Shown: one piece after another, positions 1 to 6,739 of the stretch | Position numbering within the stretch: position 1 is the stretch's first letter | How the letters are laid out: the number at the start of each line of letters is the position of its first letter | DNA from: Nitrososphaerales archaeon TH1177 | GTDB lineage: Archaea > Thermoproteota > Nitrososphaeria > Nitrososphaerales > Nitrososphaeraceae | Assembly (NCBI GenBank): GCA_014523515.1 | Contig: JAATVJ010000097.1 | Span: forward strand, 1 to 10,557 | Length of the DNA: 10,557 bases | Reading direction: 5' to 3' | Made by a program: the position numbers and the translations under genes | The notes under the pieces: generated by a model | The model's database searches: none | Told to the model about the DNA's origin: nothing | What the model saw: only the letters and a program-made list of their open reading frames with translations

Positions 1-1
1 T

Positions 2-874
2 AATGGTTCTATTGTAAATTATAATATAACTAGTAAAAAATTTAATGTTTTTCAATTAACAAAAGAAGCTGGAATTCCAATAAGTATAATTGAAGATAAT
101 AAAGAAAAGCTTTGGATAAATGACCATGCTACAAGTCTTTTCTTTAAGTTTGACCCTAAAAGTGGTCAAATTAAAAAATATTCCACATCATTACCTTCTA
201 CAAGAAACAATACAAGTTCATTGCCTTATTTTAATGAATATAGAGAAGGTAAAATATGGTTTAATGGACATGAAGGAAATGTAATAGGATATTTTGATCC
301 TGAAAATGATACTATGGTTGAGTATCACATTCCAACAAGAAGTAAAATTTGGGGGAATACTTCAAATCCACTTAAATTTGCAATTGATAATACAGGATCT
401 ATCTATTTCACAGAATGGACTGAAAATAAAATAGGTATTCTAAATTCAAGTGGTATTGATAAAATTCCTATCCTCATGAATATTTCTAAAAATGTAATTG
501 AATTAAATAGTAGAGAGAACAAAGGTGATACAATCAATATATCTTTATACAATAATAATCAAATAAATAACAGGAATAATGAAACAGATTTAATAAAATT
601 AAACAACAACAACAAAAAAGAATCAGATGATAAAGTAAAGATGCTTGTTTCATCTTCAATTTCAAAATCAGGAATACTGTGGAATATTACTGGTAGTTTT
701 AGTAAAGAGGAATTTTTAATGTCTGAAATTAATCCTACTACTATGCCATATAATTTAATACTAGAAGTCAAACCAACTAAAAATGTAGTCTCAGGCAATT
801 ATACATTAACAATTAGTGCAAGATATGAAAATATTATAACATATTCAAAAATTTTGGACATGATAATAAGATAA
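2..874 (+). CDS. Vgb/streptogramin-lyase-like beta-propeller protein, 3' part (5' end outside window)
   Basis: The reading frame is open from base 2 to the TAA at 872-874 (290 visible residues). An internal ATG at 221 is not a credible start, because the propeller continues upstream of it. Three propeller blades are visible about 48 residues apart: LWINDHATSLFFKFDPKSGQ near residue 37, IWFNGHEGNVIGYFDPEN near 85 and IYFTEWTENKIGIL near 134. This 'W-F/I-x-E/N-H-x-x-N-x-I-G-x-x-D-P' pattern is typical of the Vgb (virginiamycin B lyase) type propeller. The last ~130 residues are Asn/Lys-rich and beta-prone, ending in NYTLTISARYE, which suggests an Ig-like domain. Several N-glycosylation sequons (NTS, NIS, NET, NIT, NYT) fit an extracellular protein. 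Archaea carry many such propellers and few have a known function. Lyase activity should not be assumed, since the catalytic blades may lie in the missing part. The family call is fairly secure and the role is unknown. Confidence 0.75.
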   Translation, partial: NGSIVNYNITSKKFNVFQLTKEAGIPISIIEDNKEKLWINDHATSLFFKFDPKSGQIKKYSTSLPSTRNNTSSLPYFNEYREGKIWFNGHEGNVIGYFDPENDTMVEYHIPTRSKIWGNTSNPLKFAIDNTGSIYFTEWTENKIGILNSSGIDKIPILMNISKNVIELNSRENKGDTINISLYNNNQINNRNNETDLIKLNNNNKKESDDKVKMLVSSSISKSGILWNITGSFSKEEFLMSEINPTTMPYNLILEVKPTKNVVSGNYTLTISARYENIITYSKILDMIIR

Positions 875-1017
875 AAAAGTTTCTTGGTTATTATATATAA
901 TACCAGAATTTCTTATACCATTATTTCAATAGATTATCTTATTCTTGATTGTTCTCAAATTTAAATACTTTTTTGTATTATTGTATGAAGTGATAAAGTA
1001 AATGATGTAATCAATCT

Positions 1018-1024
1018 AAAAAAA
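1018..1024 (-). terminator. Candidate oligo-U terminator of the 1109-1834 gene
   Basis: Seven A residues on the plus strand give U7 in the minus-strand transcript, about 85 nt past the stop of the minus-strand gene. Archaeal transcription often ends at U-runs without a hairpin. The surrounding convergent intergenic stretch (875-1108) is AT-rich, and I see nothing else definite in it. Confidence 0.3.
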
Positions 1025-1108
1025 GGAAGTAATGTTAATTAATTTTTTATTTATTATATTTAACCGTCGTTAGTTAATACCTCTTATTATTGTCATAACC
1101 ATCTTGTT

Positions 1109-1834
1109 CTAGTAGTTGCCAGGTTCATCATTCTGAGGATATTGAGGTGGATAACCATCATTAGGATACTTATTACCGTCTCGTGGGAAGAATATATCCT
1201 TTATATTTTGTGGACAACCAAAGCTTCCTTGCCAACCTGACTCGGGATTATTTGGATTTTGCATTGGCCTATCAAATTTGGTAAGATCTTCTCCATCAAT
1301 ACTACAGAATTTTGTTACATCTACAGGTACTAAACCTTGATCGTAGTAATTAAGTACTCCCTTTATAGTATAACCATATATACCAGAATCGATAACTTGT
1401 CTATTGTAATATAGACCAGGTTGACCAAATACTGAAGTAATTGGAGCATCTAGTTCGACATCGTCTGCCTGTTCAAGACTTTGTGCCCTTTGAAAACTTT
1501 CTATGTCTTTAAAATAGTATTTATCTACAAGGAGCGTAGTAGGTTCTAAATCTTCACCACCTTGAAGTGGTAATGCAGTATTAGCATCTGATAATCTAAC
1601 TTCCACATTATGTTTTCCATCGTGTATGCCAGGTAGTTTACCATAAGCTGGCTCGTTTGAATGGCCTAAGACAAGTTCAATAGGATTTACATATTCCTCG
1701 TCTGATTCTATAATAATACTTGCATGTGGAAATGCCATAGCTTCATTTATAGATAAAGTACTTCCTGAAATGATGGCAATACCTGCAACAAGAATGACGA
1801 ATATGGCTGATGAATACTCAGATAATTTCTTCAT
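1109..1834 (-). CDS. Exported protein, probable Ig-like beta-sandwich, family not firmly recognised
   Basis: The 241-aa product starts at ATG (1832-1834). It has a clear signal peptide: KK at the N-terminus, a hydrophobic core at about residues 10-24, and probable cleavage after AMA at residue 34, leaving a mature start of F-P-H. The mature part is beta-rich. Stretches such as LGHSNEPAYGKLPG (about 56-69), HNVEVRLSDANTALPLQG and FGQPGLYYNRQV followed by GIYGYTIKG resemble a type of extracellular Ig-like domain described around metal-homeostasis proteins. That is my impression, not a verified match. Cys177 and Cys207 may form a disulfide. The C-terminal tail is rich in Pro, Tyr, Asn and Asp (YPNDGYPPQYPQ), probably disordered. 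The gene is divergent from the exported protein at 2035, with about 200 bp between them. A TATA-like stretch at 1854-1862 (minus strand) would give an almost leaderless transcript; another lies near 1910-1925. Confidence 0.75.
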   Translation of the reverse strand: MKKLSEYSSAIFVILVAGIAIISGSTLSINEAMAFPHASIIIESDEEYVNPIELVLGHSNEPAYGKLPGIHDGKHNVEVRLSDANTALPLQGGEDLEPTTLLVDKYYFKDIESFQRAQSLEQADDVELDAPITSVFGQPGLYYNRQVIDSGIYGYTIKGVLNYYDQGLVPVDVTKFCSIDGEDLTKFDRPMQNPNNPESGWQGSFGCPQNIKDIFFPRDGNKYPNDGYPPQYPQNDEPGNY

Positions 1835-1966
1835 ACAAAAAGCAGTTCATAACAATAATAAAAATACATTGGTACATTTGTAGAATGCAAAATATTTTCC
1901 CTAATATATAGACATATAAATATTAAGAAGATAATTTTTTTAAACAACATCGTTTAATTTTTTAAC

Positions 1967-1974
1967 TTAAAATA
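1967..1974 (+). promoter_or_regulatory. Candidate TATA box for the 2035 gene
   Basis: The sequence TTAAAATA sits about 65 bp before the ATG at 2035. Transcription from it would be expected near 1997-2001. That is downstream of the in-frame GTG at 1981, so it favours the ATG at 2035 as the true start. The whole region is AT-rich, so the assignment is tentative. Confidence 0.25.
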
Positions 1975-2034
1975 TTTCTTGTGTTCGATGAATGTATCAA
2001 ATGTTTTTTATATTCCATTAGTATTTTCAAACTA

Positions 2035-2721
2035 ATGTTACCACAAAAAACTAAGATATTTGCAGTTCTGATGGCAACAATGATGAGCTTAGGATCTTTA
2101 TCTTTGATGCCTTTAAATGTATATGCAAGCCATAGCTTCGAAGCAGGAGTTCAAGGCGATAATATACCAGATAATACACATGTAAATTTGAATGGAATAA
2201 CTCTAGAACAACTTCAAGTTGTTCCATTATATGATGCCAGTCCCAACTTTGTTTCAGGGCACTTTTTGTTACAAGGTCCATGTGAAGACCGTGATGAGGA
2301 CAATGATGGCACACCTTTTGAACCAAAAGTTTCTGTAATTGCAGGTCATATTGATGAATCCACAGATAATACATATGTTGACTGGGTCCCATTATACTAT
2401 ATATCCCATGCTTCTTTTAATCCAGGTACCTGTATATATCATTCCCATATCCCTGATCCGTTAAATGGAGGTGCTCCCAGAATTACTGATGTTGACTTAG
2501 TAAACTTCAATAAACAGTCCATATCCTTTAGCCCTGGAGATGCAGTGGACATAAACATTCAGAGAGTGCTTGGAAATATAGAAAATTTCTACGAAAATAA
2601 TCTAGCATTTCCTACAAAATTACCTGAAAACCTATTTCAAGAATTTCAAAATGGTCAGAATAATCCAGTTTTCGACTTGAACGATAAAGATCCAAAGAAT
2701 GATGGTTTAGGACATGAATAG
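2035..2721 (+). CDS. Exported His/Cys-containing protein of unknown function
   Basis: The reading frame can be extended to a GTG at 1981. I chose the ATG at 2035 because it gives a standard signal peptide (MLPQKTKIFAVLMATMM..., cleavage after VYA at residue 31), whereas the GTG would add an unhelpful 18-residue prefix. The 228-aa precursor gives a mature protein beginning S-H-S-F. Visible features are an acidic loop EDRDEDNDG (about 84-92) that looks like a calcium-binding loop, two cysteines (C83 and C133) that could pair, and a histidine-rich segment GTCIYHSHIPDP (131-142), with further His at 76, 105 and 125. Cys-x-x-His-x-His could bind a metal, and an extracytoplasmic copper or zinc role is possible but unproven. 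The latter part (SFSPGDAVDINIQRVLG) is beta-prone and resembles a beta-sandwich. It stands alone, divergent from the 1109-1834 gene. I do not recognise the family with certainty. Confidence 0.75.
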   Translation: MLPQKTKIFAVLMATMMSLGSLSLMPLNVYASHSFEAGVQGDNIPDNTHVNLNGITLEQLQVVPLYDASPNFVSGHFLLQGPCEDRDEDNDGTPFEPKVSVIAGHIDESTDNTYVDWVPLYYISHASFNPGTCIYHSHIPDPLNGGAPRITDVDLVNFNKQSISFSPGDAVDINIQRVLGNIENFYENNLAFPTKLPENLFQEFQNGQNNPVFDLNDKDPKNDGLGHE

Positions 2722-2752
2722 TAGATTTATTCTAGTCAATTAATAATATTTC

Positions 2753-2759
2753 TTTTTTT
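2753..2759 (+). terminator. Oligo-T terminator candidate after the 2035-2721 gene
   Basis: A run of seven T residues lies 32 nt after the stop codon, matching the U-tract type of archaeal terminator. No hairpin precedes it. Confidence 0.35.
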
Positions 2760-2931
2760 AGCAATAATATAAAATTCTTTTATTCAATCTCTATATTTAT
2801 TTCAATAAGGAAATCTCTTGTTACTATTTAATATGGTAACATTTATTCTCTATTCTTTAAGTTATTTTTATTAATAATCATGTACATTCATCGAATATAC
2901 CATAAGATTATTAATATACAAAAGATAAAGA

Positions 2932-2947
2932 GGCTCTGTTAAGTTAA
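2932..2947 (+). repeat. Left terminal inverted repeat of the IS6-family relic
   Basis: GGCTCTGTTAAGTTAA is the imperfect inverted copy of 3671-3686 (12 of 16 bases match). Confidence 0.7.
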
Positions 2948-3033
2948 GGAAATAGATTTAGCCGTGAATGTCCTATTCTAACTTGTATGTTACTAGAATT
3001 TGAAAGGAATAAAGAACATAAACTATTGTAGTT

Positions 3034-3613
3034 ATGTACTCATTGTATTTGTATTTTCTTGATTTAAGTCTACATAATACTTCCAAACCATTAGATATAT
3101 GCAAGGACGAAAAAAGAAGTCATATTGCTGTATGGATTGGATACAAAGGTTTGATTCATGTCAGATCTATAACAAAAGGAAACGAATATCTGGATTCATA
3201 ATAGATGAAACTATTATTCAGATATGTAACAACCATTTCTGGTTATGGATCTATTGAACCGGTTCATAGAACTATACTAGGATGCATATTTCAGAAGAAA
3301 CATGAAACATGTTGTAGCAGAGAATTCATTAGATCATTGGTTGATAAATAAGGAAGGAAGACATACAGTTTACACAGATGGTGGAACATGGTATCCTCAA
3401 GCATGCCAGTTCTTACATTTGAAACATTCATAGATTGCATTCTACTTTAGAAAAGAGTTTGATGATAGAAAGAGGATGATGCAGTATTTTAAGGACAGAA
3501 CTAAATCTCTTGATGATTACTATCCTTGTTCTATCAACAACAACCAAAAGAAGAGGAAAAATAATTGTGATCTATCATATGTATACAATTGGATTAAATT
3601 ATTCATCTATTAG
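3034..3613 (+). pseudogene. IS6-family DDE transposase, broken by at least four frameshifts and stops
   Basis: Stitching the frames together recovers an archaeal IS6-type transposase. The pieces are a front part ending RSHIAVW (to 3135); WIQRFDSCQIYNKRKRISGF and IIDET, then NNHFWLWI (3138-3251); IEPVHRTILG to IRSLVDK (3253-3348); GRHTVYTDGGTWYPQACQFL (3356-3415) continuing to the TAG at 3431; LHSTLEKSLMIER (3435-3473); then MMQYFKDRTKS to the TAG at 3611. The three catalytic acidic residues are recognisable: Asp of IDET at 3204-3206, Asp of YTDGG at 3377-3379 and Glu of IER at 3468-3470. Frame changes fall near 3136, 3252, 3350, 3433 and 3472, with an in-frame TAG at 3431. No functional product is possible. 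The exact 5' end is uncertain because the first codons are also damaged; ATG 3034 is used as a marker. Confidence 0.82.
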
Positions 3614-3670
3614 TATAATACAACAATTAGAAATAAAATACCATTTATTAAAAGAGGAGGAGTAATAAAT

Positions 3671-3686
3671 TTAAGTTAACAGCGTT
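3671..3686 (+). repeat. Right terminal inverted repeat of the IS6-family relic
   Basis: TTAAGTTAACAGCGTT is the imperfect inverted partner of 2932-2947. It is also matched, in the same orientation, by 6875-6890 (12 of 16 bases) in the second IS fragment. Confidence 0.7.
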
Positions 3687-3956
3687 TTTAAATCAAAGCA
3701 ATATTTGTTTATTATAGATAAAACAATTATCTAAATTAAAAACTGTCTTTATTGGTTATGAATTACAGTTGAACCAATTTATAAAACTATATCAGAATTC
3801 ATTTTTATTCTCTTTGTCAATTCAATAGAAATATCATATTGGATACAGTACTATTTGTATCTTTAAGTTTTAATGATTATGATAATATACTTTTGAAAAA
3901 TATTAAAGTAATAAGATCTTTGGTATTACTATATCACGATGGTTTGCATAACAGTT
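3687..3956. other. AT-rich intergenic stretch without visible genes
   Basis: The stretch lies between the IS relic and the promoter of the 3991 gene. I found no convincing ORF, RNA gene or strong repeat on either strand. It may be neutral sequence left after IS decay. Confidence 0.5.
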
Positions 3957-3968
3957 TTATTATAATAT
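3957..3968 (+). promoter_or_regulatory. Candidate TATA box for the 3991 gene
   Basis: TTTATTATAATA is centred about 28 bp upstream of the TTG start at 3991. That is the spacing expected if the transcript begins at or next to the start codon, i.e. a leaderless mRNA, which is common in archaea. There is no Shine-Dalgarno sequence before the TTG, which agrees with this. Confidence 0.4.
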
Positions 3969-3990
3969 CAACTTCAACTTTATTAGTAAA

Positions 3991-4800
3991 TTGAAAAAAT
4001 ATGATATTTTAAAATATATATCAATATTTACAATAGCACTTTTTATCATTTCATTTTCTATGATTGATCAAATATCTCGTGTCTCTGCCCACAGTTTTAC
4101 TACAGATGATGTATCTTATTTTATAGGTCTTGATAAAAGAACCAAAGTAGAATTGGAACTTGCAGAGAAAAATTATCCTTCAAACATTACACTATCGATG
4201 GATCATAGCGATAATGCTGCGAGATTTGTATATGATATTTATTATGCCGATGATGATGTTGTGGATGATAATGATTTTATTAAAAGGTATGACAAAGCAA
4301 TAGGTTCTTCTAATTCAACAACATATGCCTTAGTAGTTGCTGATCTTTTAGATGAAGTATTAAGAAATTATGCAGATGCAATAGTTACTGATATAGATCT
4401 TACTAATATGTCTAATTTGATGTTATTAGATAACAAGGAAAATCGTACAACTTCTATCAGCTCTGAAAATGATTCATCTAATGTAAATTATACTAAATTC
4501 TTCTCAAAAAATAATCCGATATTTAATTATGCTGATTATGAAACAGCAAAAGCATTAGTAGTTGAAATTAAAGATATATTTGAAAAATATCTAAAATCAT
4601 CTAGTAATGCTATAAAGCAGTCAGTAGATGTTATTTCGAAATTAGAAAAGGATCTTGAAAAGTTAAAAGATGTAATTAATAATAATGGTTCACCAGCAGT
4701 ACTAATGGAATTGGTTCATTTACAAATACATCCATCTTTACAAACAGGATTTGGATTACAAACAAAGATGAATATGGGTGGACAAATGGACATGGATTGA
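3991..4800 (+). CDS. Exported helical protein with N-terminal His after signal cleavage and Met-rich tail
   Basis: The 269-aa product starts at TTG. It has an obvious signal peptide (KKYDILKYISIFTIALFII, cleavage motif VSA at residues 31-33), so the mature protein would begin H34-S-F. The body is mostly helical: KVELELAEKN and the Ala-rich stretch ending HSDNAARF, an acidic segment DDDVVDDND, then a long amphipathic helix near residues 187-230 (KALVVEIKDIFEKYL, VISKLEKDLEKLKDVI), possibly a coiled coil. It ends with LVHLQIHPSLQTGFGL and a Met-rich tail MNMGGQMDMD. The pattern resembles a family of secreted proteins I associate with ammonia-oxidising archaea; no function is established that I know of. 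An exposed N-terminal His plus other His and Met residues could bind copper, but this is inference. Several N-glycosylation sequons (NIT, NST, NMS, NRT, NDS, NYT) agree with surface location. Confidence 0.8.
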   Translation: MKKYDILKYISIFTIALFIISFSMIDQISRVSAHSFTTDDVSYFIGLDKRTKVELELAEKNYPSNITLSMDHSDNAARFVYDIYYADDDVVDDNDFIKRYDKAIGSSNSTTYALVVADLLDEVLRNYADAIVTDIDLTNMSNLMLLDNKENRTTSISSENDSSNVNYTKFFSKNNPIFNYADYETAKALVVEIKDIFEKYLKSSSNAIKQSVDVISKLEKDLEKLKDVINNNGSPAVLMELVHLQIHPSLQTGFGLQTKMNMGGQMDMD

Positions 4801-4847
4801 TAAATTGATGACGTAGAATCAGCTAATTGAAATTGAGATTTATTTCT

Positions 4848-4867
4848 AATTTTATATATATAAAATT
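4848..4867. repeat. Perfect 20-bp AT palindrome
   Basis: AATTTTATATATATAAAATT is perfectly self-complementary and lies about 50 bp after the stop of the 3991-4800 gene. It could fold at the RNA 3' end or serve as a TATA-like element. It contains only A and T, so chance is a real alternative. Confidence 0.45.
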
Positions 4868-5039
4868 CTTAATACAAATTACATTTAGTAAAATTTTTTC
4901 TATTCACAATTTAGTTTGAGAATGAATTCCGGTGACCTTAACCATAGATGGAAATAGTTAGCAATAGAGATATTTTACTATTTTATCAAATATGATCTTT
5001 CGTCAAAATTTCTAAAGTAATAAATATAGTGTACATACT

Positions 5040-5729
5040 TTGTTCACTACTTTGATAAATATAATATCCTTTTTTTTAGGATTGAGTATATTATTGGTAT
5101 TAGGAATAGCAGCAACAACAACTACCATTAATAATTCTCAATCTCACTTTGATAACAACAAGAATAGTATTATGGCTTATGCACAACAGATAATGGGAAT
5201 TCCTTCTGGTGGTGGATTTGGTGGTATGGAACCACAACAACCAAACCAGCCAGGCGAATATGCTGCGGGAACAATTGCAAGTATACAAAACGATAAGGAT
5301 GGTGTACCTACATGGGTACTTTCTGGAGCATGGAAAGGTGCTATAACTAATATTGATAAAGAAGAGATTAATAGAGATACACTTTCTTCTAATTCAATTA
5401 AGACCAGTAGTGATAATAATAATCTTCCAACTGCTATGTTTGAAGCAAATTTTGATAAGGTTATGTTAAATGGAGCTTCATTGCATGAACATGCCATCTA
5501 CAACTTTACATTATCAGATATTTCAATGACAAATGATAAAAACTATGTCTTTAATGGAACTGCTACAATAAGTATGAATGATGTCCCAATTAATGATGTC
5601 CCAATTAGTATTAAGGCATTAAATAATAATGTGATAAGTATTTGGACCGATCCAGTCAAAATAAACAATCACTTTGGAAATACACCAATATATGGACAGA
5701 TTATTCAAGATATAGTGATAAAGAAATAA
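5040..5729 (+). CDS. Exported beta-rich protein of unknown function
   Basis: The 229-aa product is taken from TTG 5040; TTG 5052 or TTG 5076 are possible alternatives, and the upstream TATA-like ATAAATATA (5019-5027) is so close that a later start cannot be excluded. A hydrophobic segment at residues 8-25 is followed by an Asn/Ser/Thr linker and the sequence IMAYAQQ (about 44-50), which looks like a signal-peptidase site but lies unusually far from the hydrophobic core. The protein may therefore be N-terminally anchored. The mature part has a Gly/Pro/Gln-rich start, then beta-strand motifs: VLSGAWKGAITN, FEANFDKVMLNGASLHEHAIYNF, FNGTATISM, and HFGNTPIYGQIIQDIVI near the end. The WKG and H-E-H-A-I motifs look conserved in type, but I cannot name the family. 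An internal five-residue duplication (NDVPI-NDVPI) is present. The gene stands alone. Confidence 0.72.
   Translation: MFTTLINIISFFLGLSILLVLGIAATTTTINNSQSHFDNNKNSIMAYAQQIMGIPSGGGFGGMEPQQPNQPGEYAAGTIASIQNDKDGVPTWVLSGAWKGAITNIDKEEINRDTLSSNSIKTSSDNNNLPTAMFEANFDKVMLNGASLHEHAIYNFTLSDISMTNDKNYVFNGTATISMNDVPINDVPISIKALNNNVISIWTDPVKINNHFGNTPIYGQIIQDIVIKK
5577..5606 (+). repeat. 15-bp perfect tandem duplication inside the 5040-5729 gene
   Basis: AATGATGTCCCAATT occurs twice back to back (5577-5591 and 5592-5606). It duplicates the residues NDVPI in frame and looks like a recent slipped-strand event. Confidence 0.9.
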
Positions 5730-5740
5730 TAGCAATCAAT

Positions 5741-5771
5741 GTTGTTAATATGAAATAATTGTATTAACAAC
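5741..5771 (+). repeat. 10-bp perfect stem-loop just after the 5040-5729 gene
   Basis: GTTGTTAATA (5741-5750) and TATTAACAAC (5762-5771) are exact inverted copies with an 11-nt loop, starting 12 nt past the stop codon. It could be a 3'-UTR structure affecting mRNA stability or termination. No U-run follows directly. Confidence 0.5.
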
Positions 5772-6157
5772 TGTATACATACTCTATTAATTACAATCAC
5801 ATTTAGCATAAAATCTGAAGATTATAAAGCAAAAAAGCATTTATTATGTCATTTTTTTTCATATATATAGTTAAGTGTTCTGCTATGTATACATTATAGG
5901 TTGTTGTTAAAGTTGCCTTTAACATCTATTTTTTCAGATATTACGAAAAATAAAAATATTGTTTTTCTGCTGAAATAATAAACATAAATATATGAAGATA
6001 CAACAGCTTCAAAAATGCCTCCAACTTAACTTAGAACCCTAATTTTCGAATTATTATATCATCAAAATCTTTGGGATCCGTAATAACTTCTTTGATAGTA
6101 ATTCATCTTTACATTCAGAGAAAAACATAATAGTAAATGTAAGTTTGATATTATATA
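5772..6157. other. Gene-free intergenic region with T-runs and one terminator-like hairpin
   Basis: No ORF of note is visible on either strand. The stretch contains an eight-T run at 5852-5859, the hairpin plus T-run listed separately at 5905-5934, and AT-rich sequence leading to the 6168 gene. Confidence 0.5.
5905..5934 (+). terminator. Hairpin followed by six T residues (intrinsic-type terminator)
   Basis: TGTTAAAG (5905-5912) pairs exactly with CTTTAACA (5917-5924) around a TTGC loop. TTTTTT at 5929-5934 follows four bases later. This is the arrangement of a bacterial intrinsic terminator. It lies about 175 nt beyond the 5040-5729 gene, after a plain T8 run at 5852-5859 that could already terminate that transcript, so it may end something else, such as an unannotated RNA. 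Confidence 0.4.
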
Positions 6158-6164
6158 AGAAGGA
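6158..6164 (+). promoter_or_regulatory. Ribosome binding site deciding the TTG start at 6168
   Basis: AGAAGGA ends 3 nt before the TTG at 6168. It is the clearest Shine-Dalgarno-like sequence in the window. It supports the TTG start, since no ATG is available before the signal peptide. Confidence 0.5.
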
Positions 6165-6167
6165 TTA

Positions 6168-6557
6168 TTGAGGAATAATTTATCTATTTTATTATTTTTA
6201 ATAGTTTTTTTATCATCTTCAAGTTTTTTAAATTACCAGACTATAGATGCTAATAGACCAATAGCAGATGTAGAACCAGATTGTGGAGTGTTAAGAGATC
6301 ATAGAATTAACATGACTGTAAATGGTTTTAATAAAAATGGTAATGTATATTGGGAATTTATAAATTCTAAAGGTTTTATCGATTATTATGGATATTTTGA
6401 TACAAATGCTACAGGTGGCTTTGATGATTATACTATAGCAGATGGCTTTTTACCAGACACTTATATAATTCATTTCTTTGATGATAAAAACAATGATTAT
6501 GTCAAAGATCCAAATGGAGTACAAGTAAATTTAACCTATACTATTCCATGTAATTGA
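6168..6557 (+). CDS. Small exported beta-sandwich-like protein with a likely disulfide
   Basis: The 129-aa product starts at TTG with a purine-rich ribosome binding site just upstream. The signal peptide is RNNLSILLFLIVFL, with cleavage probably after IDA at residue 28. The mature protein has about 100 residues and just two cysteines, Cys39 (EPDCGVL) and Cys128 near the C-terminus (IPCN), placed to tie the two ends of a compact domain. The body alternates beta-strands with NGF, WEFINSKG and GFLPDTYIIHFFDD. The segment DDKNNDYVKD (about 104-113) looks like a calcium loop in Asp/Asn spacing. NMT, NAT and NLT sequons suggest glycosylation. Its fold resembles small Ig/transthyretin-like domains (the motif 'G-x-x-P-x-x-Y-x-I/V-x-x-x-D'), but I cannot assign a family or function. 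It stands alone. Confidence 0.72.
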   Translation: MRNNLSILLFLIVFLSSSSFLNYQTIDANRPIADVEPDCGVLRDHRINMTVNGFNKNGNVYWEFINSKGFIDYYGYFDTNATGGFDDYTIADGFLPDTYIIHFFDDKNNDYVKDPNGVQVNLTYTIPCN

Positions 6558-6597
6558 TATAAAGTTCTTGACTAAAAATATGAATAAATAATCATAC

Positions 6598-6603
6598 TTT
6601 TTT
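6598..6603 (+). terminator. Oligo-T terminator candidate after the 6168-6557 gene
   Basis: A T6 run lies 40 nt after the stop codon. It fits U-tract termination in archaea; no hairpin is evident. Confidence 0.3.
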
Positions 6604-6739
6604 GCTTATTGTGTTTTTAAAATTGTTCTTTAATAGATTTATGAATATTATTTTCTTTGCCATCTTATTTTATAATATTAATTCATTGTTAATTTATATT
6701 TCAAATAATATTAGTAGTGATTTATTAATTCAAAATGTA

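Larger units (their letters stand above)
2932..3686 (+). mobile_element. Degenerate IS6-family insertion sequence (about 755 bp)
   Basis: Both ends are recognisable. The left end GGCTCTGTTAAGTTAA (2932-2947) and the reverse complement of the right end, AACGCTGTTAACTTAA (3671-3686), match at 12 of 16 positions. A GG(C)-x-CTGTT start is characteristic of IS6-family terminal repeats. The ends enclose a decayed DDE transposase (3034-3613). The length of about 755 bp is close to the usual 0.7-0.9 kb of this family. The 8-bp flanks (GATAAAGA and TTTAAATC) do not match, so no target-site duplication is left, which is consistent with an old, immobile copy. A fragment of a sister copy lies at 6740-6890. 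Confidence 0.8.

Noticed and set aside
559..798. Minus-strand ORF of 79 codons
   Set aside because: It is antisense to the Ig-like end of the first propeller gene, with poly-Leu from the complement of Asn/Lys codons.
886..904. Imperfect palindrome GGTTATTATATATAATACC after the first gene
   Set aside because: The arms need a bulge and the core is only A/T, so it could easily arise by chance. It may still be a weak 3' hairpin.
1981..2034. Upstream in-frame GTG giving an 18-residue N-terminal extension of the 2035 gene
   Set aside because: The extension precedes a complete signal peptide that starts at ATG 2035, and the candidate TATA box would put transcription start after the GTG.
2051..2392. 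Minus-strand ORF of 113 codons
   Set aside because: It lies antisense within the 2035-2721 gene and its translation has no protein-like pattern (low-complexity His/Leu/Tyr mix), so it is a shadow.
5100..5497. Two overlapping minus-strand ORFs
   Set aside because: They are antisense to the 5040-5729 gene. Their Cys- and Ser-rich composition reflects the complement of Asn/Thr/Ala codons rather than a real protein.
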